This document shows, piece after piece, positions 11,957 through 23,287 of a stretch of DNA of 64,000 nt. Numbering within the stretch: position 1 is the first letter of the stretch; every line of letters begins with the position of its first letter. The notes beneath the pieces are model-generated. The model was not told the origin of the DNA. It searched no databases and saw only the letters and a program-made list of their open reading frames with translations. The translations under genes were made by a program, and so were the position numbers. Source of the DNA: Budorcas taxicolor (lineage: Eukaryota; Chordata; Mammalia; Artiodactyla; Bovidae); NCBI RefSeq assembly GCF_023091745.1, contig NC_068911.1, positions 156,288,004-156,352,003 of the forward strand. Direction: 5' to 3'.

Positions 11957-12158
11957 GAATGGCATTAGTGGTCAAGAACCTGCCTGAAAATGCAGGATAC
12001 ATAAGAGATGCAGGTTCATTCACTGGGTCAGGAAAATTCCCTGGAGAAAGGCACGGCAACTCACTCCAGTATTCTTGCCTGGAGAATCCCATGGACAGAG
12101 GAGCCTGATGGGCTACAGTCCATGGGGTCACAAAGCGTCAGACATGTCTGAGCATTGA
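11957..12158 (+). mobile_element. Bov-tA SINE (variant head)
   Basis: Head resembles the ggcgctagtggtaaagaacc variant (here ggcattagtggtcaagaacc), followed by the normal body, ccatggggtcacaaagcgtc, and a gtctgagcattg end. Confidence 0.87.
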
Positions 12159-13350
12159 TGTGGTGATGGTGGCAACATCATTTGACTACTTTTACACTTC
12201 AGTATTCTCATGGCTTTTCCCCAGTTCTTAAGGAAACTCTTGGTGCCAACTGAGAATATTGCACTCTCATGTGTCATTGAATTAGTTTCCTGAATAAGTA
12301 GAAGGGAGCATTATTTCCAGGACTAAAGACAGTTTCATCATGGCCAAAAGCCTGGACTTACACCATGGTGTTAAGGATGTGTCATTTTTTTTAATGAATC
12401 ACAAGCATAATCAAATTCCACTTGTGACACTAGAGAAAGGAATACAGCTGTGTATTACCCTGAGCTAGTTCCCTTGTGCATGGACACCATCTGCTTTCTG
12501 TTGCTTTAAATGAAGTTTTTCATTTTAGGCTTTAAAAATGCTTTAAATTCAATAATTGTCTGTTCAGTGAATCATTAGAAAAAAAGCAAGTTAAAGAAAC
12601 CATAATTCTTCGTATTCTACTTTCTTCTAGGCTAATGACATCTCAGTAATGAGGTCCAAATGCATTGTGACATGATAGGTGTCCCTTTTAATTATCAGTC
12701 AGCTTTTACAGTCAGTCATTCTGGCAAGATTTTCAGTATTTGAGGGAAATACCTTATCTCTTTCAGTCTAGCCCTGACACGTCCTCAGCATATCTCCCCA
12801 GGATATCAGTGAACTGGGCGGAAAGACAGCTTGGGCTGTGAAATTCTTTGTCATTATCAGCTGTTGCTGACAGCTGAAGCTTATGGCTCTCAGTTTAAAA
12901 TGGGTACGAAAAACTCTCTCAGACCACATTTCATTTGATCTAATCAAGAAGAGTCTCAGATGAAGGACTCTGGTCTCTACCAGGGTAAATCCAGGTAATT
13001 TGGAGCAGTCTAGAAATTTTCTGAGCTAGAATAGTCAGACTGGTTTCCATTCCTGAAAGCCTAAGAGACAGTATCACCTCCTGCAAGGTATTTCCTGTCT
13101 CTGGGTTTGTACTCCTAGTTGGTGAAATGAACAAAATGCCTTGCTAGAATGGATTCATGACTATCATGAAAAAAGGAGCAGGAAACTCTTTTGAAAAGTG
13201 ATTTTATATATTCAGGTTTGTGGACCAGCAAGAAGCTTAGAAGTCACCACTCTCTTAACAACAAGTAGAAGTCTGAACAAACTGAAAAACCATCAACTCT
13301 TCTTATATCGATAAGAGAAATAAGCCAGAGGGCAAACCCTAGCCTCCAAA
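12159..13350. other. Unassigned, repeat-poor sequence
   Basis: About 1.2 kb with balanced composition and no repeat I recognise. No exon is supported. Confidence 0.45.
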
Positions 13351-13352
13351 AC

Positions 13353-13384
13353 TGGAGTGAAAGTGTTAGTTGCTCAGTGCTGTC
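13353..13384 (-). mobile_element. Bov-tA 3' end, left remnant split by BovB
   Basis: aagtgttagttgctcagt matches the reverse-complement 3' end of Bov-tA. The rest of a minus-strand Bov-tA resumes at about 16415, directly after the BovB tail, so the LINE appears to sit within this SINE. The junctions are not sharp. Confidence 0.5.
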
Positions 13385-14495
13385 TTACTCTATGGGACCC
13401 GAGAACCCCATGAACAGTATGAAAAGGCAAAATGATAGGATACCGAAAGAGGAACTCCCCAGGTCATTAGGTGCCCACTATGCTACTGGAGATCAGTGGA
13501 GAAATAACTCCAGGAGGAATGAAGGGATGGAGCCAAAGCAAAAACAATACCCAGTTGTGGATGTGACTGGTGATAGAAGTAAGATCCGATGCTGTAAAGA
13601 GCAATATTGCATAGGAACCTGGAATGTCAGGCCCATGAATCAAGGCAAATTGGAAGGAGTCAAACAAGAGATGGCAAGGGTGAACGTCGACATTCTAGGA
13701 ATCAGTGAACTAAAATGGACTGGAATGGGTGAATTTAACTCAGATGACCATTATATCTACTACTGCGGGCAGGAATCCCTCAGAAGAAATGGAGTAGCCA
13801 TCATGGTCAACAAAAGAGTCCGAAATGCAGTACTTGGATGCAATCTCAAAAACGACAGAATGATCTCTATTCGTCTCAAAGGCAAAACATTCAATATCAC
13901 AGTTATCCAAGTCTATGCCTCAACCAGTAATGCTGAAGAAACTGAAGTTGAACGGTTTTATGAAGACCTACAAGACCTTTTAGAACTAACATCCACAAGA
14001 GATGTCCTTTTCATTATAGGGGACTGGAATACAAAAGTAGGAAGTCAAGAAACACCTGGAGTAACAGGCAAATTTGGCCTTAGAATGTGGAATGAAGCAG
14101 GGCAAAGACTAATAGAGTTGTGCCAAGAAAATGCACTGGTCATAGCAAACACCCTCTTCCAACAACACAAGAGAAGACTCTACACATGGACATCACCAGA
14201 CGGTTAACACCGAAATCAGACTTATTATATTCTTTGCAGCCAAAGATGGAGAAGCTCTATACAGTCAACAAAAATGAGACCAGGAGCTGACTGTGGCTCA
14301 GATCGTGAACTCCTTATTACCAGATTCAGAATTAAATTGAAGAAAGTAGGGAAAACCGCTAGACCATTCCGGTATGACCTCAATCAAATCCCTTATGATT
14401 ATACAGTGGAAGTGAGAAATAGATTTAAGGGACTAGATCTGATAGAGTGCCTGATGAACTATGGAATGAGGTTTGTGACATTGTACAGGAGATAG
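13377..14495 (+). pseudogene. BovB endonuclease domain, one nonsense and one missense hit
   Basis: Reading from 13377 gives an APE-type endonuclease: GTWNVRPMN (residues 80-88), ISELKW with the metal-binding Glu at 111, VYAST (179-183) and GDWNTKVG (215-222). Codon 277 is TAA (14205-14207), at the position where the copy at 42.6 kb reads CAA. The frame then continues open to 14495 through RPGADCGSDRELL. In this superfamily that block should be SDH, whose His is catalytic; here it is Arg (CGT at 14304-14306). So the nuclease is lost twice over. The upstream ~50 residues lack a recognisable domain and the true start is unknown. Confidence 0.88.
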
Positions 14496-16414
14496 GGATC
14501 AAGACCATCCCCATGGAAAAGAAATGCAAAAAAGCAAAATGGCTGTCTGGGGAGGCCTTGCAAATAGCTGTGAAAAGAAGAGAGGTGAAAAGCAAAGGAG
14601 AAAAGGAAAGATATAAGCATCTGAATGCAGAGTTCCAAAGAATAGCAAGAAGAGATAAGAAAGCCTTCTTCAGCGATCAATGCAAAGAAATAGAGGAAAA
14701 CACCAGAATGGGAAAGACTAGAGATCTCTTTAAGAAAATTAGAGATACCAAAGGAACATTTCATGCAAAGATGGGCTCAATAAAGGACAGGAATGGTCTG
14801 GACCTAACAGAAGCAGAAGATATTAAGAAGAGGTGGCAAGAATACATGGAAGAACTATACAAAAAAGATTTTCACAACCCAGATAATCATGATGACATGA
14901 TCACTCACCTAGAGCGAGACATCTTGGAATGTGAAGTCAAGTGGGCCTTAGAAAGCATCACTATGAACAAAGCTAGTGGAGGTGATGGAATTCCAGTTGA
15001 GCTGTTTCAAATCCTGAAAGATGATGCTGTGAGAGTGCTGCACTCAATATGCCAGCAAATGTGGAAAACTCAGCAGTGGCCACAGGACTGGAAAAGTTCA
15101 GTTTTCATTCTAATTCCAAAGAAAGGCAATGCCAAAGAATGCTCGAACTACCACACAATTGCACTCATCTCACATGCTAGCAAAGTAATGCTCAAAATTC
15201 TCCAAGCCAGGCTTCAGCAATACGTGAACCGTGAACTCCCTGATGTTCAAGCTTATTTTAGAAAAGGCAGAGGAACCAGAGATCAAATTGCCAACATCTG
15301 CTGGATCATGGAAAAAGCAAGAGAGTTCCAGAAAAACATCTATTTCTGCTTTATTGACTATGTCAAAGCCTTTGACTGTGTGGATCACAAGAAACTGTGG
15401 AAAATTCTGAAAGAGATGGGAATACCAGACCACCTAACCTGCCTCTTGAGAAATCTGTATGCAGGTCAGGAAGCAACAGTTAGAACTGGACATGGAACTA
15501 CAGACTGGTTCCAAATAGGACAAGGAGTATGTCAAGGCTGTATATTGTCACCCTGCTTATTTAACTTATATGCAGAGTACATCATGAGAAACGCTAGACT
15601 GGAAGAAACACAAGCTGGAATCAAGACTTCCAGGAGAAATATCAATCATCTCAGATATGCAGACGACACCACCCTTATGGCAGAAAGTGAAGATGAGCTA
15701 AAAAGCCTCTTGATGAAAGTGAAAGAGGAGAATGAAAAAGTTGGCTTAAAGCTCACATTCAGAAAACGAAGATTGTGGCATCCGGTCCCATCACTTCATG
15801 GGAAATAGATGGAGAAACAGTGGAAACAGTGTCAGACTTTCTTTCTGGGGCTCCAAAATCACTGCAGATGGTGACTGCAGCCATGAAATTAAAGGACACT
15901 TACTCCTTGGAAGAAAAGTTATGACCAACCTAGATAGCATTTTCCAAAGCAGAGACATTACTTTGCCGACTAAGGTCCATCTAGTCAAGGCTATGGCTTT
16001 TCCTGTGGTCATGTATGGATGTGAGTGTTGGACTGTGAAGAAGGCTGAGTGCCGAAGAACTGGTGCTTTTGAACTGTGGTGTTGGAGAAGACTCTTGAGG
16101 GTCCCTTGGACTGCAAGGAGATCCAAGCAGTCTATTCTGAAGGAGATCAGCCCTGGGATTTCTTTGGAAGGAATGATGCTAAAGCTGAAACTTCAGTACT
16201 TTGGCCACCTCATGCAAAGAGCTGACTCATTGGAAAAGACTCTGATGCTGGGAGGTATTGGGGGCAGAGGAGAAGGGGAAGACCAAGGATGAGATGGCTG
16301 GATGGACGTGAGTCTGAGTGAACTCCAGGAGATGGTGATGGACAGGGAGGCCTGGCGTGCTGCGATTCATGGGGTCGCAAAGAGTCGGACACGACTGAGC
16401 AACTGAACTGGACT
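13385..16414 (+). mobile_element. BovB (RTE) LINE, nearly full length
   Basis: The longest BovB here, about 3.0 kb. It holds the apurinic-endonuclease-like domain, the reverse transcriptase, the Cys/Trp-rich C-terminal region (ELWCWRRLLRVPW) and a 3' end of gaact type. It is dead: a nonsense codon at 14205, a 4-base loss near 14441 relative to the copy at 42.8 kb, a 1-base loss near 15753 relative to the copies at 1.9 and 26.2 kb, and a further frame change near 15840. BovB is the autonomous element that mobilises Bov-tA and Bov-A2. Confidence 0.95.
14447..15808 (+). pseudogene. BovB reverse transcriptase remnant (453 codons)
   Basis: Longest RT frame in the window. It begins at MPDELWNEV just after the 4-base frameshift, so its Met is not a natural start. 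Linker and thumb-proximal sequence comes first, then DWKSSVFILIPKKGN (fingers), CFIDYVKAFDCVDH (motif A), GVCQGCILSPCLFNLY (motif B) and YADD at residues 404-407 (motif C), so the catalytic triad is present. The frame is lost at about 15753, where one A is missing (gctcacattc versus gctcaacattc in sibling copies), and ends with unrelated residues. The remaining C-terminal region is read at 15798-16292. Confidence 0.9.
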
Positions 16415-16572
16415 GTAAGTCCCCTGAGTCCTCTGTCCATGGAATTCTCCTGGCAAGAATACTCGAGTGGGTTACCATTCCCTTCTCCAGGGAATCTTCC
16501 CCACCCAGGGATCAAACCCTGGTCTCCTATATTGCAGGCAGATTCTTTACCATCTGAGCCATCAGGGAAGCC
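16415..16572 (-). mobile_element. Bov-tA SINE, right remnant
   Basis: Minus-strand Bov-tA from the ctctgtccatggaattctcc block to the tRNA head (accatctgagccatcaggga). The distal ~40 bp of its 3' end are missing here and appear at 13353-13384 on the other side of the BovB. Confidence 0.85.
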
Positions 16573-17280
16573 TCCAAAATGAGTGACTCATAGTCAAATA
16601 CAAAGAATCACTACTTACTGGAGCAGAAACTTTCTAACTGAAACCTCCACAAGAACCAGTGCTGGGGTAGGAAAACCTTACTGTAACTGATGAATTGCTG
16701 GAGGCTCAGTGTGGACAAGTCTGGCCAATAAAAACTCCAGAGGGTTCCAGTCATGAGGAGGATCCCAAGTTCTTGTGAGTTTAATCTCCTGGAGCTATAA
16801 CAGCTTCTTACAGGGAATACTGGAGAAAAAATATCTTGCGCTTTTGACAGTGGGAGGGGAAAAGCAATGATTTTGAAATGTGCTAGAGCATCCTGTTCTT
16901 CTACCAGAGTCTGCCCTTAGGAGCCTAATCTATTGGGGTTTTATCAGATCCTAACTGACCTGGGGATGGAGAAATATCCACCTCCAGCTGACTCTAGCCT
17001 TGAGGAAGGACAATACTTAACTCTAGCTCACTCTACTCTTTCATGAGGGAGAAGGGAAAGAGCCAACTCCAGCCCCACTCTAGCAAACTTGTCCCAGCTC
17101 AGAGGGAGAGGTAACTGATAAGCACATATAAAGCTTATAGCCCAGAAACTCACAGGCTCATGAAAGATTAAGACCTAGTTATAGGGGTATAGAACACTTT
17201 CTCTCCCACAGATCTTATCACCACATTAATAAATGTCTATTTACAGCAGTTCTTTCTACCTAGTGCCTTGTGTTCAGCTA
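16573..17280. other. Unassigned sequence, possibly L1 5' region
   Basis: Contains loosely repeated ctccagctgactctagcc-like blocks around 16980-17090. Its position directly upstream of an L1/HAL1-like ORF1 suggests an L1 5' UTR, but I cannot confirm this. Confidence 0.35.
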
Positions 17281-18835
17281 TCAAGACAAAAATTACGAAA
17301 CATACTAAAAGGCAAATAGCACAGTTTTAAAGTATCAGAACCTGCCCTAGGTTTAGTAGGGATGTTAGAATCATCAAACTAGGAATTCAAAACACCTACG
17401 ATTACTATGCTAAGGGCACTAATAGATAAAGTAGACAGCAAGAAAGTTCAGATGGGCAATATAAGCAGAGATGGAAATTTGAAGAAAGGGCCCAAAGAAA
17501 TGCTACAAATCAAAAATACTTCTACAGAAATGAAGAAAGCATTTGATAGGCTTATCAGTAGACTGTACACAGCTGAAGAAAGAATTTTTGAGAGTGAGGT
17601 TATCACACAGAAACCTCCAAAACTGGAATGGTGAAGACCAAAAAAAAATTGAAACAAGATATAGAGTATTCAAGAGCTGTGAGATAACCACAAAAAGTGT
17701 AAAATACACATAATGGGAATACCAGAAATAAAAGAACAAAAGAAATATTTGAAAAAATAGTGACTGAGAATTTCCCCAAATATATGGCACACCAAATCAC
17801 AAATCCAGGAAGCTCAGAAAACATCAAGAACAAACACCAAAATAGCTGTACCTAGGGATATCATTTTCAAACTACAGAAAATCAAAGCTAAAGAAAAATC
17901 CTGAAAGAAGCCAGAGGGGAAAAACTCTTTCCTATAGAGGAACAAAGATAAGAATTCTTCGTTCGAATTCTTCAGACTTCTTCATTCGACTTCTCAGAAA
18001 GAAGAGGCAAGTGAAATATCTAACGGATTAAGGAAAAACAAAACAAAACATCAAGCTAGCATTATGTGCCCTGCGAAATTATCTGTAAGGTGATGAAGAG
18101 GAATTTCTCAGGCAAACAAAAAGTGAGGGAATTTGTTGCAAGTAGAACTGCTTTGCAAGACATGTTAAAAGAGGCTCTTTAGAGAGAAAGAAAATGACAT
18201 AGGTCAGAACCTCAGATCTACATAAAGAAAAGCACTGAAGAAAGAATAAGTAAAGGGAAAACAACAGTTCTATTTCTCTTAGAGAAATAGAAAAATCTAA
18301 GAGATGACAGTTTGTTCAAAATGATAATAGCAACATTTTGTTTAAATATGTGTGTATGTGTGTACAATTATTCATTAGCAAAATGAATGACAGCAAAGTT
18401 ACAATGGATAGTGGAAGTTAGGATTATTTTACCACTAAAAGCTATTCACACTATCCATGAATTGGCATAGTATTAACTGAAAGTAGACTTGAATTAGTTG
18501 TAACTGTCTATTTAAACTCCAGAACAATTACTTTGAAAAGCTGAAAAGGCAGAATAACTAGTATGTTAAGAAAGGCCAGAAAATGGAATTATATAAGATG
18601 CTGAATCAAAACCACAAAAGACAAAAAAAGAGTGCAAGACAAAAACAAGAACAAAGAACAACAAATAGAAAACAATAACAATTATGGAAGATATTAATTT
18701 ATGTCAATAATAATTTTGAATATCAGTAGTTTAAATGAACCAAGTGAACAACAACAACAAAAAAAACCCTCAACTCTATAAGACATACCACTTTATAAGG
18801 CACTCACTACAAAAAAAGAAAAATCACTTTAAGTA
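17281..18835 (+). mobile_element. Old L1/HAL1-like element, ORF1 region
   Basis: A-rich sense strand with a decayed L1 ORF1-like coding region: aaatacttctacagaaatga, agaatttccccaaatatatg, attttcaaactacagaaaat, and a later block like L1 ORF1 ends (atgttaaaagaggctcttta, gacataggtcagaacctcag). Short open pieces only (for example 17407-17634). An L1 3' end in the same orientation follows at 19.3 kb with no ORF2 RT between, which fits HAL1 (half-L1) better than L1. Confidence 0.6.
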
Positions 18836-18842
18836 GTTGTTG

Positions 18843-18895
18843 TTGATGTTCAGTCATATGTCATGTCTGAATTTTTATGACCCTGTGGACGGTAG
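18843..18895 (-). mobile_element. Old BovB 3' end, left part
   Basis: gttgatgttcagtcatatgt through ctgtggacggtagc, antisense. Continues at 19159 after a younger BovB fragment in opposite orientation. Confidence 0.75.
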
Positions 18896-19158
18896 CTAAA
18901 GCTGAAACTCCAGTACTTTGGCCACCTCATGCGAAGAGTTGACTCATTGGAAAAGACTCTGATGCTGGGAGGGATTGAGGGCAGGAGGAGAAGGGGACGA
19001 CAGAGCATGAGATGGCTGGAGGGCATCACTGACTTGATGGACGTGAGTCTGAGTGAACTCCAGGAGTTGGTGATGGACAGGGAGGCCTAGTGTGCTGCGA
19101 TACATGGGGTTGCAAAGAGTTGGACACGACTGAGCGACTGAACTGAACTGAACTGAAC
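18896..19158 (+). mobile_element. BovB 3' fragment nested in an older BovB
   Basis: Starts at taaagctgaaactccagtac and ends with three to four gaact units. Close in sequence to the copies at 25.9 and 54.9 kb, hence younger than its host. Candidate diverged TSD gac..tagc on both sides. Confidence 0.9.
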
Positions 19159-19305
19159 TATAGACTATAGCACACCAGGCTCCCCTGTCCTCCATTATCT
19201 CCCGGAGTTTGCTCAAATTCATGTCCATTCAGTCAGTGATACTATCTAACTATCTCATTCTTTGCCTCCTCCTTCTCCTTTTGCCTTCAGTCTTTCACTC
19301 CAGTT
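19159..19305 (-). mobile_element. Old BovB 3' end, right part
   Basis: gactatagcacaccaggctc through ttgccttcagtctttcactc, antisense, completing the fragment that begins at 18843. Confidence 0.8.
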
Positions 19306-19660
19306 GAAAACTTCCATCTATACCAAAATTCACACACAGATGTATATAGCAGTTTTATTCACAATTGCCAAAACTTAGAAGCAAGTAAGATACTCTTCAT
19401 TAGGTGACAGATAAACTTTGGTACATTTAGCTAGTTGAATACTATTCAGTGCTGAAAAGAAATGAGCTATCAAGCTCAAAAAGATACGGCGGAATCTTAA
19501 ATGCATATTGTGAAATAAAAGAAGCCAGTCCAAAAGGCTACATGAATACTGTGTGATTCCAGCTATAGGATATTCTGGAAAGGCAAAACTATGAAGACTG
19601 TTAAAAAAAAGTAACAAAAGAAATAACAAGGATATTAATATCATTAATATTTTTCTATTT
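19306..19660 (+). mobile_element. L1/HAL1-like 3' end
   Basis: Sense L1M/HAL1 3' sequence: tatagcagttttattcacaa, ttgccaaaacttagaagcaa, agaagccagtccaaaaggct, attctggaaaggcaaaacta. Probably the same insertion as the ORF1 piece at 17.3 kb. Confidence 0.7.
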
Positions 19661-20150
19661 GCTGCTGCTGGCTAATATATCATCCCTTTATGGGTGATCC
19701 CTGTACAACTGTGACATCCTGAAAGTTCATGACATTCTCCCAAAATCTCAAATTAATGCAAAGAACCAGTATGTTTGAACCACTCATGGGCAAAGAATAG
19801 CCACCATTTTGGAGCAGCAATCTTTCCACCACTGTGACATACATAAAATGACTTTTAAATTCTAAATGTGGCCAAACTCCAATAGATAAATAACAGCAAC
19901 CTAATTGTACACATACACCTTTCTTTCCCACCCAAAAAGTGAGTAAAAGCCATTCCTTCCTATCTACATTTTAAAAAGGAAATAATTCAGCAACTTTAAC
20001 AGTTATTAAGAGCAAATTACCTGAAACACTACCCTATTAGTAACCCTTAGATAAGGTCACTCATTGTTCTAGAGAATAAATTGAACTTTCTAATTATGAA
20101 GCATAAAGCCTAATTTAGTGCTAACTTACACTTATTCCATTGGTTCCAGG
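19661..20150. other. Unassigned sequence
   Basis: About 490 bases without a recognised feature. Confidence 0.45.
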
Positions 20151-20154
20151 GTTT

Positions 20155-20400
20155 TTTTCTTTCCTCTGTTTTCACTTTTGCCCTTTCTTATGCTTTTAGC
20201 AGTCCCTAACCATTTTGGCACCAGGGATGGATTTTGTGAAAGATAATTTTTTCATGGACTAGGGCAAAGGGGTGGTTTCAGAATGATTCAAGCACATTGC
20301 ATTTATTGTACACTTTAATTCTATTAGTGTTATGTCAGCTCCATCTTTTAGATCATCAGGCATGAGATCCCAGAGGTTGCGGATCCCTGAGTTAAAGGAC
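20155..20400. repeat. Old mammalian interspersed repeat, probably DNA-transposon derived
   Basis: The order of blocks (agtccctaaccattttggca, ccagggatggattttgtgaa, gaatgattcaagcacattgc, atcatcaggcatgagatc) matches a widespread mammalian repeat that I associate with hAT-type MER elements. I cannot name the subfamily with confidence. Confidence 0.5.
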
Positions 20401-20757
20401 TTAACTACATGTTTATTTCATTGTAAATAACTAGATGCTCTTGAGAAAAGCTGGGATTTAAATCGTATGTGACAAATACATGCATTCTGTGACTCTCTGG
20501 TTGAATAGTCCAAGTAGTTCATTTACTATCAATGACTTAGAATAACAAATCATGCAATCAAACAGGAGAAATGGCTAAATTTGAAATTCCCCACTCATTA
20601 TGTTTACTATTAGAGTAATACAAAATTGACCATTTTCAATTACTTAAAATACAATGAAATGGAAATAATAACAACCTTCCCAAGAAGAGAAAGAATAAAG
20701 TATACAGTTTTCACTATGTTTATATTGCAACTACGAAGTATATCCCATGTAACTCCT

Positions 20758-21015
20758 GCTGCTGCTGCTGCTGCTAAGTCACTTCAGTCATGTCCGACTC
20801 TGTGCGACCCCATTGATGGCAGCCCACCAGGCTCCCCCATCCCTGGGATTCTCCAGGCAAGAATACTAGAGTGGGTTGCCAGTTCCTTCTCCAATGCATG
20901 AAAGTGAAAAATGAAAGGGAAGTCGCTAGTGACCCCATGGACTGCAGCCTACCAGGCTCCTCCGTCCATGGGATTTTCCAGGCAAGAGTACTGGAGTAGG
21001 GTGCCATTGCCTTCT
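20758..21015 (-). mobile_element. Bov-A2 SINE with 14-bp TSD
   Basis: Two BovA monomers with a (GCT)n end at the left, preceded and followed by cccatgtaactcct (20744-20757 and 21016-21029, identical). The second monomer lacks about ten bases (aagtcgctagtgacc). A complete, fairly recent insertion. Confidence 0.95.
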
Positions 21016-21029
21016 CCCATGTAACTCCT

Positions 21030-21385
21030 AGTAAAACTTATAAAATTTCCCCTGGGTCATCCCATACTTCACAATTTTTTTAAATGCAGTATTTCTTCAA
21101 GTAGAAGTGACCAGAAACATCAAATAGCAACTTTTTAGAGAAAAAACCTGCCTACTCTGCTTCCAAATCTTAAAAAGGCAAGAAAATTAGAATTAAATCA
21201 TGGAAAATATTTTTACTATGTACACAGAGATCATAAGAATAGTGGACTTTAAGTCATATGGAAAAATGAGACTTACTGTTCAATGATTCTCTGTGGTAAA
21301 TTGCAGTAACAGCCCCAACTCTCACTCCTCCCTGTATTCATACCCACTGCCAGACTTTGAAGTTGCTCCAATCAAGAGCTAGAGT
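21030..21385. other. Unassigned sequence
   Basis: About 350 bases with nothing recognised. Confidence 0.45.
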
Positions 21386-21690
21386 CTTATTCTTAGAGAA
21401 TGAACTTATGGTTGCCAGAGGGGAAGAGTAGAGGGAAGGGATAATTAGGGAGTTTTGGATGGATATATACACACTGCTATTTTTAAAATGAATAACCAAC
21501 AAGGTCCTACTCTATAGCACAGGTAACTCTGCTCAGTGTTAAGTGGCAGCGTGGATAGGAGGAGTTTGGTGGAGAATGGATACATGTATATGTATGGCTG
21601 AGTCCCTTTGCTGTCCACCTGAAACTATCACAACACTGTTAATCAGCTATAGCCCAATACAAAATAAAAAATTGAAGTAAAAAAAACAAG
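21386..21690 (+). mobile_element. Ruminant-type L1 3' end
   Basis: Sense blocks gaacttatggttgccagagg, ccaacaaggtcctactctat, agcacaggtaactctgctca and a terminal aaactatcacaacactgtt with an A-rich tail (aaaataaaaaattgaag). Same family as 24.3-25.2 kb. Confidence 0.85.
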
Positions 21691-22195
21691 CCAGAGCCTT
21701 CTCTCCTATTCCTCGCCCCAGGGCAAGTGGGATAAACACGGATGGGAACAGGTGGTGGAAATGTGGGAGGGGCTAAGGAGGGGAAGTGATAGAGCAGAAC
21801 TGGAGGAACCACATTTGGATTTGATTTTGGCATGTGGAAGTGATCCAGTATATAACCAGAAGCAGAAGTGATCATGCCCAGAAAGGGGTGGAGTGAGGCT
21901 CAGGGTTAGTGTTGAGACCATCAACATAACATGACTGGAAAACTGGGCCAGGTTTTGACTTGCTTGGACAATAGAATATAGAAGTGATCAGCGCCAATTC
22001 TGGGCCAACACATTGAAAGAGCTTGCATTCTCTGGAAGCTGCTCCAACTTTGTATGAGAAAGGAGCATAAGAGCTAACACACAGGACAGAGCTGAGTTGT
22101 CCAGCTGAGGCTTTCCTAGAACTATAACAGCTGACCACAGACATACAAACAAATCTAGATGAGATCAGCTGAACAGCCAATTCATCAACTCATAA
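21691..22195. other. Unassigned sequence
   Basis: About 500 bases. Minus-strand frames here (up to 102 codons) show no domain, and I do not call them. Confidence 0.4.
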
Positions 22196-22199
22196 ACAA

Positions 22200-22350
22200 T
22201 AACAAATTGTGTCACTTTGTTATTCAACCATCCAAGAGGTAGGAGTGACCCATTTCTGATTTCAGGAATTAAGACTCAAAAGAGGTTGAGCTTATCTCTA
22301 GAAGTCTGAGCCTAGCTGCTACTTAAGCTCTGATCTTCTAACTCCGAGAA
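22200..22350 (-). repeat. Possible MIR relic
   Basis: Weak antisense MIR-like order (attaagactcaaaagaggtt, tctgagcctagctgct). Low certainty. Confidence 0.3.
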
Positions 22351-22779
22351 TGGGACCTAAACTGAAACATGAATACAACGCTCCTTATGTGCTATACTCC
22401 AAATGCCATTCAAATAACACATTTTGTTCAAAATATGGAAACACCTTTAGTTCAAAATATGGGAATACTTTTCTTAACAGTTTTCTTAGGCTTAAAGTTC
22501 TTTAAGAGACTCTAAAATGTTTTAGAGAATTTTAGATGGGAGAGCTATAATGGATTTTCTAAGGGAACACAGTTTTTAAGGGCATGTAATCAGCCATATT
22601 TTGGCATGGTTTTCAAAAATCAGGCACCACATTGAATGGATCATAGCTTTCACCAGGTATGAAAAGGGCCATACATTTTTATGCATTTACTGTTAATATC
22701 AGGTAAATGATATGGCAATGGGCTTCCAAAAAAGCAAATGAAATGCTATGTTTCAAAGCAGCAGAACTCCATTCAGAGC

Positions 22780-22921
22780 AAAATGGTGCCCTAAGGCCAA
22801 CCATAATTTTTCTCATCAAAAATATACCGTCTGCTTTTCAGTGAAAGATGCAAAGCTCCATAAAGACCAGAAGTTAGAGCGAAGCACATCTTGGAAGATG
22901 AGCGTAAGTAATGACTTAATT
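22780..22921 (+). repeat. 142-bp inverted duplication, arm 1
   Basis: Runs from aaaatggtgccctaaggcca to gtaagtaatgacttaatt. Its reverse complement is found at 23288-23429 with only two mismatches (C/T at 22880, A/C near 22911) and no gap. It lies outside any repeat I recognise and is probably the source copy, since arm 2 interrupts an MLT1 LTR. Confidence 0.97.
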
Positions 22922-23040
22922 CTAAGGGTCAGTTTTTGATTTCTTTTATTTCTAATGCTACTTATGAGTTCTGCCTTACCTATAGATCAGCCATAGCACA
23001 GATGCAACTTCTCAGACAAAAGCTGAGCAGTCAGCACTGT

Positions 23041-23287
23041 GGTAGAGAGACTTATGGTTGAATTCTGTCCTGCCAAAATTCACTTGTTGTATAGACTTTA
23101 TCCCCAATATCTCAGACTCTGACTCTATTTGGAGATGAGTTTTTAAAGAGTAATCAAATTAAAGTGAGATCTTTAGGGTGAGCCCAATTGAATATGACTG
23201 ATGCCCTTATTAAAAGGGATTAGGACATATATCTGCAGAGGGAAAAACCAAGTGAAGACACAGGCAGAAGGCGGTCATCTACAAACC
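23041..23287 (+). mobile_element. MLT1-type (ERVL-MaLR) LTR, left part
   Basis: cttatggttgaattctgtcc, ctgactctatttggagatga, agtgaagacacaggcagaag and gcggtcatctacaaaccaa follow the MLT1 consensus order. The LTR is interrupted by arm 2 of the inverted duplication and resumes at 23430. Non-coding, ancient. Confidence 0.8.

Noticed and set aside
17953..17992. Repeated aattcttc/cattcgacttct blocks
   Set aside because: Short, local and inside an old L1/HAL1; most likely slippage.
18896..19158. CRISPR-like or tandem array from repeated gaact units
   Set aside because: gaact repeats are the normal BovB 3' tail; no spacers or direct-repeat array.
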